From Lachnospiraceae bacterium (GTDB lineage: Bacteria > Bacillota > Clostridia > Lachnospirales > Lachnospiraceae), in NCBI GenBank assembly GCA_017561085.1, contig JAFZDQ010000059.1:1-36936 (forward strand): a stretch of 36,936 nucleotides of DNA, in the 5' to 3' direction. Of the stretch, positions 25,080-33,950 are shown one piece after another; the stretch's first letter is position 1; every line of letters begins with the position of its first letter. The position numbers and the translations under genes are program-made. Under the pieces are notes generated by a model, which searched no databases, had not been told where the DNA came from, and saw only the letters and a list, made by a program, of their open reading frames with translations.

Positions 25080-25108
25080 ATTATATGTCAAAACACCCTG
25101 TGTTTCAA
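25080..25108 (-). promoter_or_regulatory. Promoter with embedded palindrome upstream of the minus-strand GT2 gene
   Basis: On the minus strand, a -35 box TTGAAA (25108-25103) lies 17 bases from a consensus -10 box TATAAT (25085-25080). A 15-base palindrome (6-bp arms 25091-25096 and 25100-25105, 3-base centre) overlaps the -35 box and spacer, as an operator would. Confidence 0.72.
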
Positions 25109-25134
25109 CTGGTTCATTTATCCTTTTTATTCTG

Positions 25135-27669
25135 CTAACCGGCAAAATTTTTAAACAGTATAAAGGATTCGTCTTCTTTTAACACTTCCATTCCTTCAAA
25201 GACTTCCCCGGATATCACTTCATCCGTTTTTTCAAAAAGATAATAATCTGCATCAAAATTTTCTTTATAACCAATCATATCTACGGATAAATATTCCATT
25301 CTTCCGCTTTGCCACTCCGGGAAACCGGTCTTAGAGCTGCCGTCCGTATCCACATAGCAAATTCGCGCATTCTCCGGAATCTGCACCAGTAAAGGCTCTA
25401 TGGTTTCGGATGAAAATGCCATATTATTCTTGATTTTTTCATAGGAAATATCGAAAATGCGGATGGCTGCTTCCCCATAGGTATAAAATCCGATAAACGG
25501 GGTCTGAATACCCTTAATCTCAACCGGAACGCGGATTGTCTGCCTGGCGGCATTCATAAAATCATCTGCTTTTATTACATAAGTGTCCTGAATATTTCCC
25601 TGATTATCACCGATTGTTATATATCCCACATCACTACCTGCCACGCAATCCTTAATTCTGACATCAATGGCAAATTCATAAGTACCGTCACTTAAGGCTA
25701 CGCCCATATCCCCTGTCAGATACGCACCGCCGGAGGCCTGATAATTATAGTACATATCTCCGTTGTCACGGACATAACTGTACTCCGTAACAAGATCCGC
25801 CAGATTCAGCTTCGTACTGCCCGGGGCTGCCAGAGCCTGCATTTCCAGGGCTTTCGCCGAAACCTCCTGATAAAAAGGATTTTCCCTGCTCATAAACAGA
25901 GCAATTGTCCCCGAATTATAAAGATACTCAAAATCATCACTCAGCATTGCCATACGCCTGGGCTGGTAAGAATCACATAAAATAACCGCATCCTTTAAGT
26001 TATCCGGTTCATTTTCACCGATTTCATACAGCTTAACGGGACGTTCTCCCAGCATCCACTGCAATACCTTCACATCAATAAATGCTTCTCTGTTATTGTG
26101 GTACGCAAGATATACCGGCACTTCGCTGTCTGTTTCATTTACAATGTTATATACGGATACAACATCCTTTTCCTTAAATTTCTTTTCTTCTATGAAATCC
26201 GCAGAATTTTTGATTCCTGCAATGCCCCATGCAACAGCAACTACAGTTAAACCGATTCCGTATAAATATTTTTTCTCTTTGTTCAGTACAACCAGAAAAC
26301 AAAGCACACCGAAAATAAGCAGACTGACAAATGCTACGTAATACGCAAAGTAGGTCAAATCCTGCTGATACAATGCACCCACCCAATAGGAAGAATTATC
26401 CCTGAAGGTGGTATAAGCATCCCTGCCGTAATAGGCAAGAACATTATACTGGAACTGGACACTTACCGCACACACTACCAAAAACAGGCAGGCGGTAAAG
26501 ATTTCCTTTCCATATTCTTTGATATGGTATAACGCATAAATCCCCAGTAAAATCATGGGCCCGATTACAAAATCAGAATACCTGCCAAATACAATGGTAT
26601 CGCCTCTTGCGGAAACGGCATCTGCGCTAAAGTAGCGGAAGCATTTAAAAATAGCGGAAATTCCGTTTTCTCCCAAAAAGGAAAGAAGTGCAAAAAGCAT
26701 GGTCCATTCGGTAATGCCGAATTTCTCTTTTTCCTTCCACCTTTGAAGTACCTTTTTAACAAGGGCAAATACGGCTACCGCCGCTCCTACAAAGGCCAGC
26801 ACAAACGAAGCTGTTCCTGCATAATAAAGCTTACCCAGCATACTCATAACCAAATCCAGGATACCGCTGACGCTTAAAAGGGATTGGGTTTTTTCTAAAT
26901 TAGCACTGACATTGTTTGTAGATTCCACTGCTGTCCCGCCCAGATAAACAGATGCAGTTACTGCCTTTTTTAAAACAGCGGTTATGAGCGCAAGTACGGC
27001 ACTCTCTATCAGCACAAAGCCAATCCACTTTTTATTTAAATTTCTGAAATTCGAAAGAATATAAAGTACAAGAACCATTGCAGCCGCAATAACAACACCC
27101 ACGGCTCTCATATGCATCATAACAATATAGGCAAGGCTAAGCAGCAGGAAAAAGGTGTGCTTATAATCCGGCTTTTTGCATACTTTCACCATCAGATATA
27201 CAATCAGCCAATAGACAAAGTACAAACAGCATTCCGTCCAGGCGAAATTAATCTGTATCACATTGCCGATATAAAGCGCTACCAGACCGCTTGCGATTTG
27301 CTTTACGGTATCCGGCAGACGTACCTCAAGTTCCTTCAATATTTTGCAGGAAAGCAGGTAATTTCCCCAAACAAAGAATATATTTAACAGAATGGCAATC
27401 CGATAGATTGCGGTCATGGATACACCCAGTTTGGTAAGCCAAAACAGCGGAACCAATAAGATACTGTAACCATAGGCATAATATTGGGATACGGACAATA
27501 AATCCTTCCAATCATACCCGGCAAAAGCAGCTCCGATTCCCCAATAAACAAAACCGTCATCCACCACTCTGACATAATTTATATCCTTCAGATTCCAGAT
27601 ACATATGATTGCTGTAAAAACAAAAAAAAGAATATCCAGACAAAGATTTTTCTTTTTATCCGTAATCAT
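25135..27669 (-). CDS. Large GT-C-like membrane protein with C-terminal extracytoplasmic beta domain
   Basis: About 844 residues. The N-terminal ~500 residues contain a dozen or so hydrophobic segments. After the first, the outer loop carries VVDDGFVYWG, an Asp pair at the usual GT-C catalytic position. A soluble C-terminal part of about 330 residues follows, including a beta-sandwich-like stretch (coordinates 25432-25821) with alternating strands such as GTYEFAIDVRIKD, resembling carbohydrate-binding modules in style. It probably acts on the outer face with a polyprenyl-linked donor. I favour the ATG at 27669, which has GAGGAG about five bases upstream. A GTG at 27711, with an AGGTGA that includes the upstream stop codon, is a credible alternative adding 14 residues. 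Donor and acceptor are unknown. Confidence 0.78.
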   Translation of the reverse strand: MITDKKKNLCLDILFFVFTAIICIWNLKDINYVRVVDDGFVYWGIGAAFAGYDWKDLLSVSQYYAYGYSILLVPLFWLTKLGVSMTAIYRIAILLNIFFVWGNYLLSCKILKELEVRLPDTVKQIASGLVALYIGNVIQINFAWTECCLYFVYWLIVYLMVKVCKKPDYKHTFFLLLSLAYIVMMHMRAVGVVIAAAMVLVLYILSNFRNLNKKWIGFVLIESAVLALITAVLKKAVTASVYLGGTAVESTNNVSANLEKTQSLLSVSGILDLVMSMLGKLYYAGTASFVLAFVGAAVAVFALVKKVLQRWKEKEKFGITEWTMLFALLSFLGENGISAIFKCFRYFSADAVSARGDTIVFGRYSDFVIGPMILLGIYALYHIKEYGKEIFTACLFLVVCAVSVQFQYNVLAYYGRDAYTTFRDNSSYWVGALYQQDLTYFAYYVAFVSLLIFGVLCFLVVLNKEKKYLYGIGLTVVAVAWGIAGIKNSADFIEEKKFKEKDVVSVYNIVNETDSEVPVYLAYHNNREAFIDVKVLQWMLGERPVKLYEIGENEPDNLKDAVILCDSYQPRRMAMLSDDFEYLYNSGTIALFMSRENPFYQEVSAKALEMQALAAPGSTKLNLADLVTEYSYVRDNGDMYYNYQASGGAYLTGDMGVALSDGTYEFAIDVRIKDCVAGSDVGYITIGDNQGNIQDTYVIKADDFMNAARQTIRVPVEIKGIQTPFIGFYTYGEAAIRIFDISYEKIKNNMAFSSETIEPLLVQIPENARICYVDTDGSSKTGFPEWQSGRMEYLSVDMIGYKENFDADYYLFEKTDEVISGEVFEGMEVLKEDESFILFKNFAG

Positions 27670-27715
27670 CATTTCTCCTCTCCTGCAGGTACAATCTCCT
27701 GTTTCTTTCACAAAA

Positions 27716-28786
27716 TCACCTGCCTAATTCTTTCCCTTTTATCCTAATGTTCGTTACTTTACTAATCTTTAAGTACTTCTCCGCAAACTCTATGGTTCCT
27801 ACGGAAAGTACCAAAACCGTGCACCTGATTACCAGCTTTACGAGGGTATTATCTTCCGTTTCAAACCTGCTAAGAAGCATCTGCCATACCAATAGTACAA
27901 TTTGATTCAGACATACATATGTAATGGCATGGGCCCCTATCTCTTTAAGAAGCACATTTACTACCGCAAGCAGTTTCACCTTTTCTTCCCATTTCTGCAA
28001 ATAACCGGCCAAAACAAATAACAGCACGGAAGCAGCAAGGGCATTCACCCAGAATAATTCCGCGCATGCATACTGTCCGGTTCTCATATTGACATCATCA
28101 TTTACCAAAATCAAAACCAGGCATACAATCCCCGCCGGAAGCAGCTGCCACAAAGGCATATGTAATAAATGGCTGATTACCTTATGTTCTTTCTTTTTCT
28201 GAAGCAGATATCCTGCCAGGAAAAATCCCATACCGATGATTCCCGCATCCAATGCCCAGGGGAGACGGAACGGTAAAATTTTCAGGCACAAATGTGCCGC
28301 TGTAACCAATAAGACAATCCAAATCGTCAGCTCTTTATCATTTTCTATTTTTTTACGCAAAAGAAGGAAAATTACATTGGTCCACAAAAGGGCTGTCAAA
28401 AACCACAAGGCCCCCGCAATCGGCAATTTCGTAGTGTTCTCCCACAAAAGGTGCCACAACGGATTCAGATTCACTTCCCCTTGCCGGAATACGGGAAATA
28501 CCATCCACAAAAGATAGTGCCCCAGTCCGAACAAAAAGTACGGCACCAAAAGAGACTGCGTTTTCCGCAAAAGAATTCCCTTCAGGTTCCTATCCGCTAT
28601 TTCTTTAAACAAAAATCCTGACACAAAGAAGAACATGGGCATATGAAATGCATGAATCGTATGGTCTACAAATCCGCCAAAACCGATATGCCCCATCATC
28701 ATCAGGATAATGCCTATTCCTTTGTAAATGTCAACTACAACATTTCTTTCCGGCATTCTTCCCGTTTTAACTAATTGTGTTTTCAC
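27716..28786 (-). CDS. Acyltransferase-3 family membrane protein (probable O-acetyltransferase)
   Basis: This 356-residue protein with about ten hydrophobic segments opens with the acyltransferase-3 pattern: VDIYKGIGIILMMMGH near the N-terminus (conserved His at the end of the first helix), then HAFHMPMFFFVSGFLF and a basic loop. Members such as OafA and WecH move acetyl or succinyl groups onto polysaccharides or lipid-linked sugars. It lies seven bases after the Wzy-like gene and overlaps the ribosome site of the next gene, so it is clearly in the operon. The GTG at 28786 has only a weak site; an ATG ten codons in is possible. It lacks a fused SGNH domain. The acyl group is unknown. Confidence 0.9.
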   Translation of the reverse strand: MKTQLVKTGRMPERNVVVDIYKGIGIILMMMGHIGFGGFVDHTIHAFHMPMFFFVSGFLFKEIADRNLKGILLRKTQSLLVPYFLFGLGHYLLWMVFPVFRQGEVNLNPLWHLLWENTTKLPIAGALWFLTALLWTNVIFLLLRKKIENDKELTIWIVLLVTAAHLCLKILPFRLPWALDAGIIGMGFFLAGYLLQKKKEHKVISHLLHMPLWQLLPAGIVCLVLILVNDDVNMRTGQYACAELFWVNALAASVLLFVLAGYLQKWEEKVKLLAVVNVLLKEIGAHAITYVCLNQIVLLVWQMLLSRFETEDNTLVKLVIRCTVLVLSVGTIEFAEKYLKISKVTNIRIKGKELGR

Positions 28787-28793
28787 TATCCAT

Positions 28794-30278
28794 CTATCCT
28801 CTATTCTTCCGAATACTATAATAGCCGCACAGCAGAACCGTCAGCCCGGCCGCTCCCAAAAGAAAGGCCGAAAGCATACCGCGAATCTGCTCAAGCTTCA
28901 CAATATTTCCCGAGAACACCTCCATAAAGGTATCTTCATCCACATAATCAAGCACCCTTATTTCCGGATGATTTTGCACATATTCCTCTGTAAAGGTTTT
29001 AAAATCCTTCCCCTCAACCTCACAGTCGGCCCTCTGTACCATATAGGCCTGCGGCACCTTGGAGGCCATGCCGTAAGCAGCTGCTACAATAAGTCCTGCC
29101 AGAATACCGCAAACAAGCATCCGGCCTTTTTTACCGGAGATACCCTGTCTGATTCTGTCTGCAACGGGGCCTAAGCATTTGGTTAATAACCAGTTCTCCT
29201 CTGCTTTTAATTCCAGTTCCCCAAAAAGGGCCGCTCCCAAAAGGAACACGGAAACGTTCTTTAAAGAGGTATTGAACAAAAAGGGTTCCACCAGACCATA
29301 GCCCAGTATCGCAATGGTAAGGATGGCTTCCGCTCCCATATTCCGCTTTAACAGCTGATGCATAAGAAGCTCATAGCCGATAAAAATACCTGCAAAAACA
29401 ACATACCCGTAAGTAATAAATGCAAATACATAGGCATTATCCATGGTCAGATTTGCCGTTACCAAATCAGCGACCCGGAATCCGAAGGGTGTCAGGTTCT
29501 CCGGTTTTAAGAAGTTTTCCGCCAGAATCAGACGGTTATTTAAAAGCTTGTTGATAATCTCATACGCTTTTCCTTCCAAAACCAAGGGACCGATTAAGGA
29601 TAATGCCGCTGCCATCGGAAAAACAGCATAAGCAAATATTTTTTCCGGGATTCCCACCTTGCCCCTGTATTTAAAATACAGCTGCATCATCAGGTAAATA
29701 CTTACCATACCAAAGCCCGCATAACTTACGGAGTAAAGAAATACATAGCAATTTGCCGCAAAAAGAAATAAGCACACCTTAAAATCAAACCGTTCCTTTA
29801 TCAAATATCCAAGCAGGATAATCAACACAAAAAAGGATACATGCAGGATGTTGGGATGCACATAGCCCAGTCCCCATCTGAAGATATGCCCCATTCCCAG
29901 CTTGTCGTGCACCTTAAAAGGGGTATCATACAGATGCAACAGGGAACTTAACGTAATTCCAAAGAAGGAAATGCTCCATACCAAAAGGCTCGTCTGGAAC
30001 ACTCTTTTTACCGGCACGCCTTTCATTCCCACCAGCAAAAGAATATACAAAAGAAGGCCTTTCTCACCGGTTAACAGATAGGATAATGCTCCCACTCCCA
30101 GAAAGGCACCGATTACAAGGATTTCCTTTTTATTGTATTTGGTCAGAAATATTTTTCCGCAAAGGAGAACCAGGGCCGGCAACAAAAAGAGCTTAAATGC
30201 CACAGTTCCGTCATATAATCCAATTCCTTTCGAAAAAAGAAGCAGTACGACTGCCAAATAATACAGACCTTCTAACAT
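28794..30278 (-). CDS. Wzy-like O-antigen/capsule polymerase with extra C-terminal loop
   Basis: This 494-residue polytopic protein has about twelve hydrophobic segments. It resembles Gram-positive capsule polymerases, with the motif GLGYVHPNILHVSFF in a central loop and helix. It should join lipid-linked repeat units outside the membrane. Beyond the last canonical helices it has two more hydrophobic segments flanking a 60-residue hydrophilic, acidic loop (coordinates 28878-29057), not usual for Wzy. It lies 24 bases after the GT-D gene and seven before the acyltransferase. The ATG has a GGGATGGAG stretch upstream. Wzy proteins diverge strongly, so the call rests on topology, the loop motif and context. 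Confidence 0.78.
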   Translation of the reverse strand: MLEGLYYLAVVLLLFSKGIGLYDGTVAFKLFLLPALVLLCGKIFLTKYNKKEILVIGAFLGVGALSYLLTGEKGLLLYILLLVGMKGVPVKRVFQTSLLVWSISFFGITLSSLLHLYDTPFKVHDKLGMGHIFRWGLGYVHPNILHVSFFVLIILLGYLIKERFDFKVCLFLFAANCYVFLYSVSYAGFGMVSIYLMMQLYFKYRGKVGIPEKIFAYAVFPMAAALSLIGPLVLEGKAYEIINKLLNNRLILAENFLKPENLTPFGFRVADLVTANLTMDNAYVFAFITYGYVVFAGIFIGYELLMHQLLKRNMGAEAILTIAILGYGLVEPFLFNTSLKNVSVFLLGAALFGELELKAEENWLLTKCLGPVADRIRQGISGKKGRMLVCGILAGLIVAAAYGMASKVPQAYMVQRADCEVEGKDFKTFTEEYVQNHPEIRVLDYVDEDTFMEVFSGNIVKLEQIRGMLSAFLLGAAGLTVLLCGYYSIRKNRG

Positions 30279-30302
30279 GCTCCATCCCTTTCCCGGCAGA
30301 GC

Positions 30303-31169
30303 TTACTCTACCCGTTTTTGAATCTGCTTTAAATATTCGTGATATCCGGCTGCTTCATTCTCCTGTATTCCTACAACAGAATGCTTCTTTACCGGCTCTT
30401 TGCTTGTGGCCTTATTTAAGTACCACTCGTACTCCATATCCAAATTCCCGATATCCAGGACGCGATAACCTTCTAAAAACAATTTTTCCGTAAGAGGCTT
30501 GGCTGCCGCGCCTAAGGAGACCAGAAACAGCCTGTCCTTCGGGTATTCCTTACAAGCCGCAACAATTTCATCCAGCTTTTCATGGGCATTACTGCTGGGA
30601 CCGATAATACGCTCTACCGTTCTCGCCGTATCTAAAAGGTCATTTCCCACACCATTATGGGTGCGGGCCCCTTCTACCACTACTACGTCTTTATCTTTCC
30701 AGATTTCACGGATTTTCTGAACCCAGCCTTCTGCCTTACTTTTATCCTCCAGGGTAAAATAAAACCGTGAAACGGAAGTATTTCCGTAAATACGGGAAGC
30801 ATTACAATACTTCTCATAAATGCCTCTGCTAAATAACAGATGGTCTCTCCAGAACTGTCTGCTTTCTTTTCTGTAAACAGACAAATCCTCGAAAATATTC
30901 GGTATGGTCACCATCAAATCATCATACTGATATCCGACAATCCGCTTCAGTTCCTCAATAATCTGCGGATTTACCTGCTGCAGCTTCAGACTCTTTCCGC
31001 GGATCATGGTAATCTCGCCATCTCCGAAACGCACCATACTTTTCCCCGTATGAATCAGCTCATCAATGGTTTCATCTACCGAGCAAACTTTGATTGCACA
31101 CTTTTTTATTCCCGCTCTGTATAAACAATAGTCTATCCATGCTAACACATCTTTAACAAAACGCTTCAT
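30303..31169 (-). CDS. GT-D fold glycosyltransferase (SP_1767/DUF1792-like)
   Basis: This 288-residue soluble protein matches the GT-D pattern: MVRFGDGEI near residue 45 holds the DxE-type metal site, followed by EGARTHNGVGNDLLD and the family ending LDIGNLDMEYEWYL. The founding member is a glycosyltransferase from streptococcal Fap1 adhesin glycosylation; related proteins are common in capsule loci. It should transfer a sugar from a nucleotide donor in the cytoplasm. The ATG follows the ABC transporter stop codon directly with no gap, implying translational coupling. The N-terminal ~30 residues are basic and may touch the membrane. The sugar is unknown; a lipid-linked repeat unit is the likelier acceptor here than a protein. 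Confidence 0.92.
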   Translation of the reverse strand: MKRFVKDVLAWIDYCLYRAGIKKCAIKVCSVDETIDELIHTGKSMVRFGDGEITMIRGKSLKLQQVNPQIIEELKRIVGYQYDDLMVTIPNIFEDLSVYRKESRQFWRDHLLFSRGIYEKYCNASRIYGNTSVSRFYFTLEDKSKAEGWVQKIREIWKDKDVVVVEGARTHNGVGNDLLDTARTVERIIGPSSNAHEKLDEIVAACKEYPKDRLFLVSLGAAAKPLTEKLFLEGYRVLDIGNLDMEYEWYLNKATSKEPVKKHSVVGIQENEAAGYHEYLKQIQKRVE

Positions 31170-32909
31170 TTACTCTAACACTTCCTGTTTGTCTCTCTTA
31201 ATAACCTTACCGTTTCCTACTTCATACACTACATCCGCATTCTTGATGGTCGTGAGTCTGTGGGCAATAATCAAAATCGTCTTTTGACCCTGCAGCTTGT
31301 CGATTGCCTCCATTACTGCAGTTTCCGTATCATTATCCAGCGCGGAGGTTGCCTCATCCAGCACCAAAACCTCGGGATTATGATATAACGCCCTGGCAAT
31401 ACCGATTCTCTGCCTTTGTCCGCCGGATAAACGGACGCCTCTGTCACCTACAAAGGTTTCCAGACCTTCCGGAAGACCTTCCACAAATTCCAATAGCTGC
31501 GCCTGCTCTAATGCACGTTTTACAGCCGCTTCATCTATCTTATCCTCTTCAATACCAAAAGCCACGTTATTTCTTATGGTATCATCAGAAAGATAAATCA
31601 CCTGCGGGATATAGCCGATTTCTTTTTGCCAGGTAGGCAGGTTCTTGAAAATATCCATGCCGTCGGCATAAATCTTTCCGTGTTGCGGCTCTAAGATTCC
31701 GAGGAGAATATCTACCATTGTGGATTTTCCGGCGCCTGAGGCTCCTACAAAAGCAACCATCTTTCCTTTTTCGATTTCAAAGGAAGCATTATCGATAACC
31801 GCTGTTTCTCCGTCCGGATAACGGTAAGTTACATTTTTAATTTCAACCGTTTCCCTGAATTGCCAATCGGTTTCCGGTGCCTGTTCCGTCACCTTCAGCC
31901 GGTTAATTTCTTCCAGGTCATGATAGATTAAATCAAGGGACGGCATTGCATATAATACTGCCGATAAATGCTCATTAATTTTTCCCACTGAGGGCAATAA
32001 CCGGAAGGCTGCCACCGCAAACACTGCCAGCTGGGGCACAAATTCCGCCATTTCCTTTTGTCCGAAATAAATCTTAAAGATAATCGCAAGCAGAAGGCCT
32101 GTCATACTGACCATCTCAATAATATATTTGGGAATCACACCGATTAAGCGGTTTAATCTCAATACTCTTACATATTTCCCAAAATAATGATCATAATTAT
32201 CAATAAATACTTTTTCCCTGTTTAAAACCTTAATTTCTTTGATTCCGCCTAAGGACTGGTTCATCCACTGATATATTTTGGACTTATGACGCTGTCCCTG
32301 TCTTCCCCATTCACTGGAGTATTTCTTGGAAATATAAGAAAAAACCAAGAGACAAATCAATAAAAGTCCTGCCACAATCAGCGTAATTGACTTACTGGTA
32401 ATATACAGATAAATACTGATTGCCACACATACACACACTTCAGCCAGCATTTCCATAATATGGATAATCCCTTTGGTAAACTGGTCCGTATCCTCCTGCA
32501 TACTTCTTTGCAGCACGGAAATGTTATTATTCAAATGAAAGGTATAAGGCTCCTTCATATAGGCTTTCAAAAGCCTTGTGGATATGGTTCTCTGAATACG
32601 GTAGGAAAATTTATAAATTGCATTTTTTTCCAAAATAATATACACGTTTTTAATGATATAAATGAGGATAATCCCACCCGCAAGCAACGCCAGAAAGGTA
32701 CTTGCATCCTCTATGGAAAAAGCATGATATACAAAGGACATTATCCTGCTTTCCGCCAGAGATTCCGGATTCATAATCAAATCAATAAACGGGGAAAAAA
32801 TGGACACCGCCAGTAGTTCAAGAAAACTGCCGATTACCACAATTACCATCAGTATAAAGATTTTGATCTTTTCTTTTTTTGAAAAAATATAGTTCAGTTT
32901 TTTTATCAT
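31170..32909 (-). CDS. ABC transporter with fused membrane and ATPase domains (PglK/MsbA-like flippase)
   Basis: This 579-residue half-transporter has an N-terminal six-helix membrane domain (about residues 1-320) and a C-terminal ATPase. The latter shows Walker A GASGAGKST, signature LSGGQRQRIGIARAL, Walker B VLVLDEATSALD and the H-loop IAHRL. Fused exporters of this type include PglK, which flips lipid-linked oligosaccharides, and MsbA. No Wzx-type flippase is visible in the window, so this protein probably flips the undecaprenyl-linked repeat unit. It should act as a homodimer. The ATG has GGAGG seven bases upstream, and the stop codon abuts the GT-D start. Export of another substrate is possible but less likely in this context. 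Confidence 0.92.
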   Translation of the reverse strand: MIKKLNYIFSKKEKIKIFILMVIVVIGSFLELLAVSIFSPFIDLIMNPESLAESRIMSFVYHAFSIEDASTFLALLAGGIILIYIIKNVYIILEKNAIYKFSYRIQRTISTRLLKAYMKEPYTFHLNNNISVLQRSMQEDTDQFTKGIIHIMEMLAEVCVCVAISIYLYITSKSITLIVAGLLLICLLVFSYISKKYSSEWGRQGQRHKSKIYQWMNQSLGGIKEIKVLNREKVFIDNYDHYFGKYVRVLRLNRLIGVIPKYIIEMVSMTGLLLAIIFKIYFGQKEMAEFVPQLAVFAVAAFRLLPSVGKINEHLSAVLYAMPSLDLIYHDLEEINRLKVTEQAPETDWQFRETVEIKNVTYRYPDGETAVIDNASFEIEKGKMVAFVGASGAGKSTMVDILLGILEPQHGKIYADGMDIFKNLPTWQKEIGYIPQVIYLSDDTIRNNVAFGIEEDKIDEAAVKRALEQAQLLEFVEGLPEGLETFVGDRGVRLSGGQRQRIGIARALYHNPEVLVLDEATSALDNDTETAVMEAIDKLQGQKTILIIAHRLTTIKNADVVYEVGNGKVIKRDKQEVLE

Positions 32910-32942
32910 TCTTAAGCCTCCAGCTTTTACCGTTGTTTCTCC

Positions 32943-33926
32943 CTATTCAAGATAGTCCTGTACCCATTTCCCGAAATAGGAAGTCGCCTTTCTTGCATTT
33001 TCCGCATCATTATGGTTTGTTCCGGGCATCACCATATTCATATTCAGAAACGGAATTCCCTCTTCCTTTGCATAATCCCCTAAACTATTATAATATGCCA
33101 TTCCGTCTATATATTCAATTGCTTCTTCGTCGCTTTCCCCGCCGGAAGGACAGATAATTTCACCGTCATTGGGTGTCTTTAGTAAAATCAGCTGCACCTC
33201 TTCCTCTTTACATAATGCTGCAATTTTTGAAAGCCACTTTAATGCATTTTCATCCAATTCCTTACGCTGCGTGCAATTTAAAACCTCTTCTTTAACGGTT
33301 TTTCCGTATTGCTTTGCCGGGTCATCACTTTTTTCGTAGAAAGACCAGCCTTTCGTTTCGTTCTTGGTAAAGTAGGCATCCTTTATTGCCAAATCCCGCG
33401 CATTTAACGCATCCCAGCGGGAATGGTATTTGGACAATTCAAAAAAGAAATACTCCCAATTTTGCGGTTCTGTATTATTCAGGATACCGAGGCATTTTGC
33501 TTTCCCCCAACGCATATCATCAAAGTTTATTCGAACAACCGCATCCCTGGGCATATCTCCCCAATTACAAAAGGTTGTCTCCAATACAATTGCCTTGGGG
33601 TTTTGATATTTTAATGCCTCCATAATGTAATAATAGGAAATGCTGAAAGGTTGCTCATTTCCTGCAAATACATAAGAAGAAAGCCCTGTCTCTTCTTCAA
33701 GAACAGACGGCATGATGGTAGAAAACACCTGACTGGAACCGATAAATACCAAGTCCAGACTATTTGCTTCTTCCATATAAAATCCCCGCACCTTACCGGT
33801 ATTATCATAAGGAGCGTCTAACCGTTTGGGTTTTAAAATCATCGTTACCATACAGGTCAGTAAAAATACACAACCGATAAATCCGGCTATTCGCAGCACT
33901 GCCTGCCACTTCGGCATCTTTTCCAT
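32943..33926 (-). CDS. Membrane-anchored SGNH-like protein, partner of the MBOAT acyltransferase
   Basis: This 327-residue protein has one N-terminal hydrophobic segment (about residues 10-31) and an extracytoplasmic domain. Block I reads LVFIGSSQVFS, with Ser64 or Ser65 as candidate nucleophile, GSS replacing the usual GDS. Near the C-terminus His305 in GTNHND is a candidate catalytic His, but no Asp sits at the usual DxxH spacing. Such proteins pair with MBOAT proteins, as AlgJ/AlgX with AlgI or DltD with DltB, and pass an acyl group to a surface glycan. It follows the MBOAT gene by 24 bases. The ATG has GAGGGG about nine bases upstream. Pairing is inferred from position and domain type. 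Confidence 0.82.
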   Translation of the reverse strand: MEKMPKWQAVLRIAGFIGCVFLLTCMVTMILKPKRLDAPYDNTGKVRGFYMEEANSLDLVFIGSSQVFSTIMPSVLEEETGLSSYVFAGNEQPFSISYYYIMEALKYQNPKAIVLETTFCNWGDMPRDAVVRINFDDMRWGKAKCLGILNNTEPQNWEYFFFELSKYHSRWDALNARDLAIKDAYFTKNETKGWSFYEKSDDPAKQYGKTVKEEVLNCTQRKELDENALKWLSKIAALCKEEEVQLILLKTPNDGEIICPSGGESDEEAIEYIDGMAYYNSLGDYAKEEGIPFLNMNMVMPGTNHNDAENARKATSYFGKWVQDYLE

Positions 33927-33950
33927 ATGGATTAACCCCTCTGCACTTTG

